Shown here: positions 62,585-64,000 of the stretch, piece after piece
Layout of the letters: each line of letters opens with the position of its first letter
How positions within the stretch are numbered: the stretch's first letter is position 1
Origin: Clavelina lepadiformis
Lineage: Eukaryota > Chordata > Ascidiacea > Aplousobranchia > Clavelinidae
Length of the DNA stretch: 64,000 nucleotides
Direction: 5' to 3'
Assembly: GCF_947623445.1 (NCBI RefSeq)
Contig: NC_135240.1
Location: forward strand, 11,718,001-11,782,000
The notes under the pieces: model-generated
Database searches by the model: none
The model's input: only the letters and a program-made list of their open reading frames with translations
What the model was told of the DNA's origin: nothing
Made by a program: the position numbers and the translations under genes

Positions 62585-62737
62585 TACAAGCAATGTTAGA
62601 CAGTGTTGATTAAAGCATGGCCGGTGTAGACTACACGTCTCTTCAAAATCAAACTATGCATTGTTGCTGTCTGGTTTGCTGCTATATTATGAAATATGTG
62701 AACACTGCCACGTGCCAGCATCTTGTCGCAGAATTCC

Positions 62738-62743
62738 AATAAA
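62738..62743 (+). terminator. Polyadenylation signal of EXOSC2
   Basis: AATAAA 154 nt after the stop codon. Confidence 0.65.
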
Positions 62744-64000
62744 ACTACTTTACTATCAATTGAATGCTATCCTTAAAAAATCGAGACGTTCGTTGTGAAG
62801 ACATTGTTTGCAGCCAACCCAATTACGCCGGCATCACATTTCTACATGAATAATGGAATATAATTTCACCACTGAAATAAGTTCAAAATTGCCTAAATGA
62901 TTTCATTAAAAGAATATGTTAACTTTTATATTTTGAACTAATGTTGCTGTTAGTTTTTTCCAGTACCGTATTTATGGTTCAGTTTTGATGATAATAATAT
63001 TTGGTTGATGAGGATGTTCATACTGCAATTTGAAGGCAAGCACACACAGACTTTTTTAATTTACTTGTTAACCCTACCATGCAGTAACTGGCATACTAAA
63101 TGCATCATTTTAGTTCAAGTGTGTATTGTCTATTTCAGTAAGTAAAAACCGTTTTCAAACTCAGTTCAATTACCTAAAACTATTAGGAAGAACGGCAGCC
63201 AAGGCAATGTTTATTTCGGTTTGTCAAGATACCTTCCAAGCAAACGATTCATATTACAATCTTATAACTTAAGTGAAAAATCAAGTTGTTGTTTGCTTAT
63301 TGTCAGGCAGCCTTACCCAGTCTTTCAATCTACCATATAACTGAAAGTTAGCACATCTTGCTACCGAGTTTAATTCATTCAAAATAAAGGATTTCGCCTG
63401 AATTTGCTTGCAGTAACGCATGGTTCATGTTTTTTACAACAACCACCATATTATTCAGATTTGTGCATAATTACGCACAACTCTACCAGTCACCATAGTG
63501 CGGTGCCGTTTGGAGATAACTGAACAAACAGTTTTATTAAATGGAAGCATTTGAGCTACTGAAAATTTCCTTCAAAACTGTTTTAACTTGACTTATGAAA
63601 TAATAAAAAAAAATTGTGACAAAAACATTGAAATGGCTTTATCTACATTTTGCTTATGCATACATACTGGTACCATAGCTTTAGATGCAGTACACAAACA
63701 GATACTGAGTGCAAAAGTTTAACTGAATAATTTGACAATATTAGCATTTATACAAGATTTTTGGATATAACAGATATGCATTTATTAATGCCAGAACTAG
63801 CGGTCTATACGTGATAACAGTGAGAAACAGGAAGGAAATTACACAACTGGTGGGTTGGTAAGATGAGTCAGTCATTTACGTCCTTACATAGGCTAGTTGA
63901 GAATGTATTCAGAGTATCCTGTAAAACTCATTATGATAACGCTTTAATTACTTGTCTTGAAAACATAACATTTTCTATTCATATAAGACAATAGGGATAT
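62744..64000. other. Downstream region at the right edge
   Basis: No gene, RNA or mobile element recognised. Confidence 0.5.

Overview
The window looks like a piece of an AT-rich invertebrate chordate genome, most likely an ascidian of the Ciona type. This is inferred from family content, the many short introns and a gel-forming mucin with CTCK and WxxW domains; no database was searched. Five protein genes can be built exon by exon. Three are on the minus strand on the left and centre, and two are on the plus strand at the right.

1-25.7 kb (minus): one complete secreted mucin/von Willebrand-type gene. I resolve 52 coding exons with consistent reading phase from the ATG at 25639 to the stop at 659-661, predicting 4,042 residues. 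Order: signal peptide, dibasic RKKR, four EGF domains, fibronectin type II, chitin-binding peritrophin-A (CBM14), a fifth EGF, four VWD-C8-TIL assemblies (a Pro/Thr linker after the third), a long VWC-like region built from a duplicated six-exon cassette, a CTCK cystine knot, 24 copies of a 31-residue Pro/Thr/Glu mucin repeat, a CysD/WxxW domain and a Gln/Ser-rich, probably helical tail. A CTCK placed before the mucin repeats is unusual.

27.8-39.9 kb (minus): a complete plasma-membrane syntaxin gene. It has two 111-nt alternative exons for the second half of the SNARE motif, starting right after the zero-layer glutamine, and two alternative terminal transmembrane exons. One pair looks like vertebrate STX1 (with the transmembrane Cys-Cys), the other like STX2/STX3.

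43.8-46.9 kb (minus): a DBF4-type regulatory subunit of CDC7 kinase, missing its first exon(s). 48.2-49.3 kb (minus): a broken transposon-related gene. 50.9-53.6 kb: a complete pogo/Tigger transposon with TA target duplication, terminal inverted repeats and an intact transposase. Several non-autonomous hAT-like elements with 8-bp target duplications sit in introns and intergenic DNA (20.8, 46.6, 47.1, 56.3 and 59.5 kb); the one at 56.3 kb is inserted in a foldback element.

57.9-62.6 kb (plus): an intronless PRELI-domain gene (PRELID3/slowmo type, mitochondrial lipid transfer), then a six-exon EXOSC2/RRP4 RNA-exosome cap subunit. Both have a splice-acceptor-like site just upstream of the ATG, compatible with spliced-leader trans-splicing or 5' UTR introns. 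Apart from that pair, the neighbouring genes have unrelated functions.
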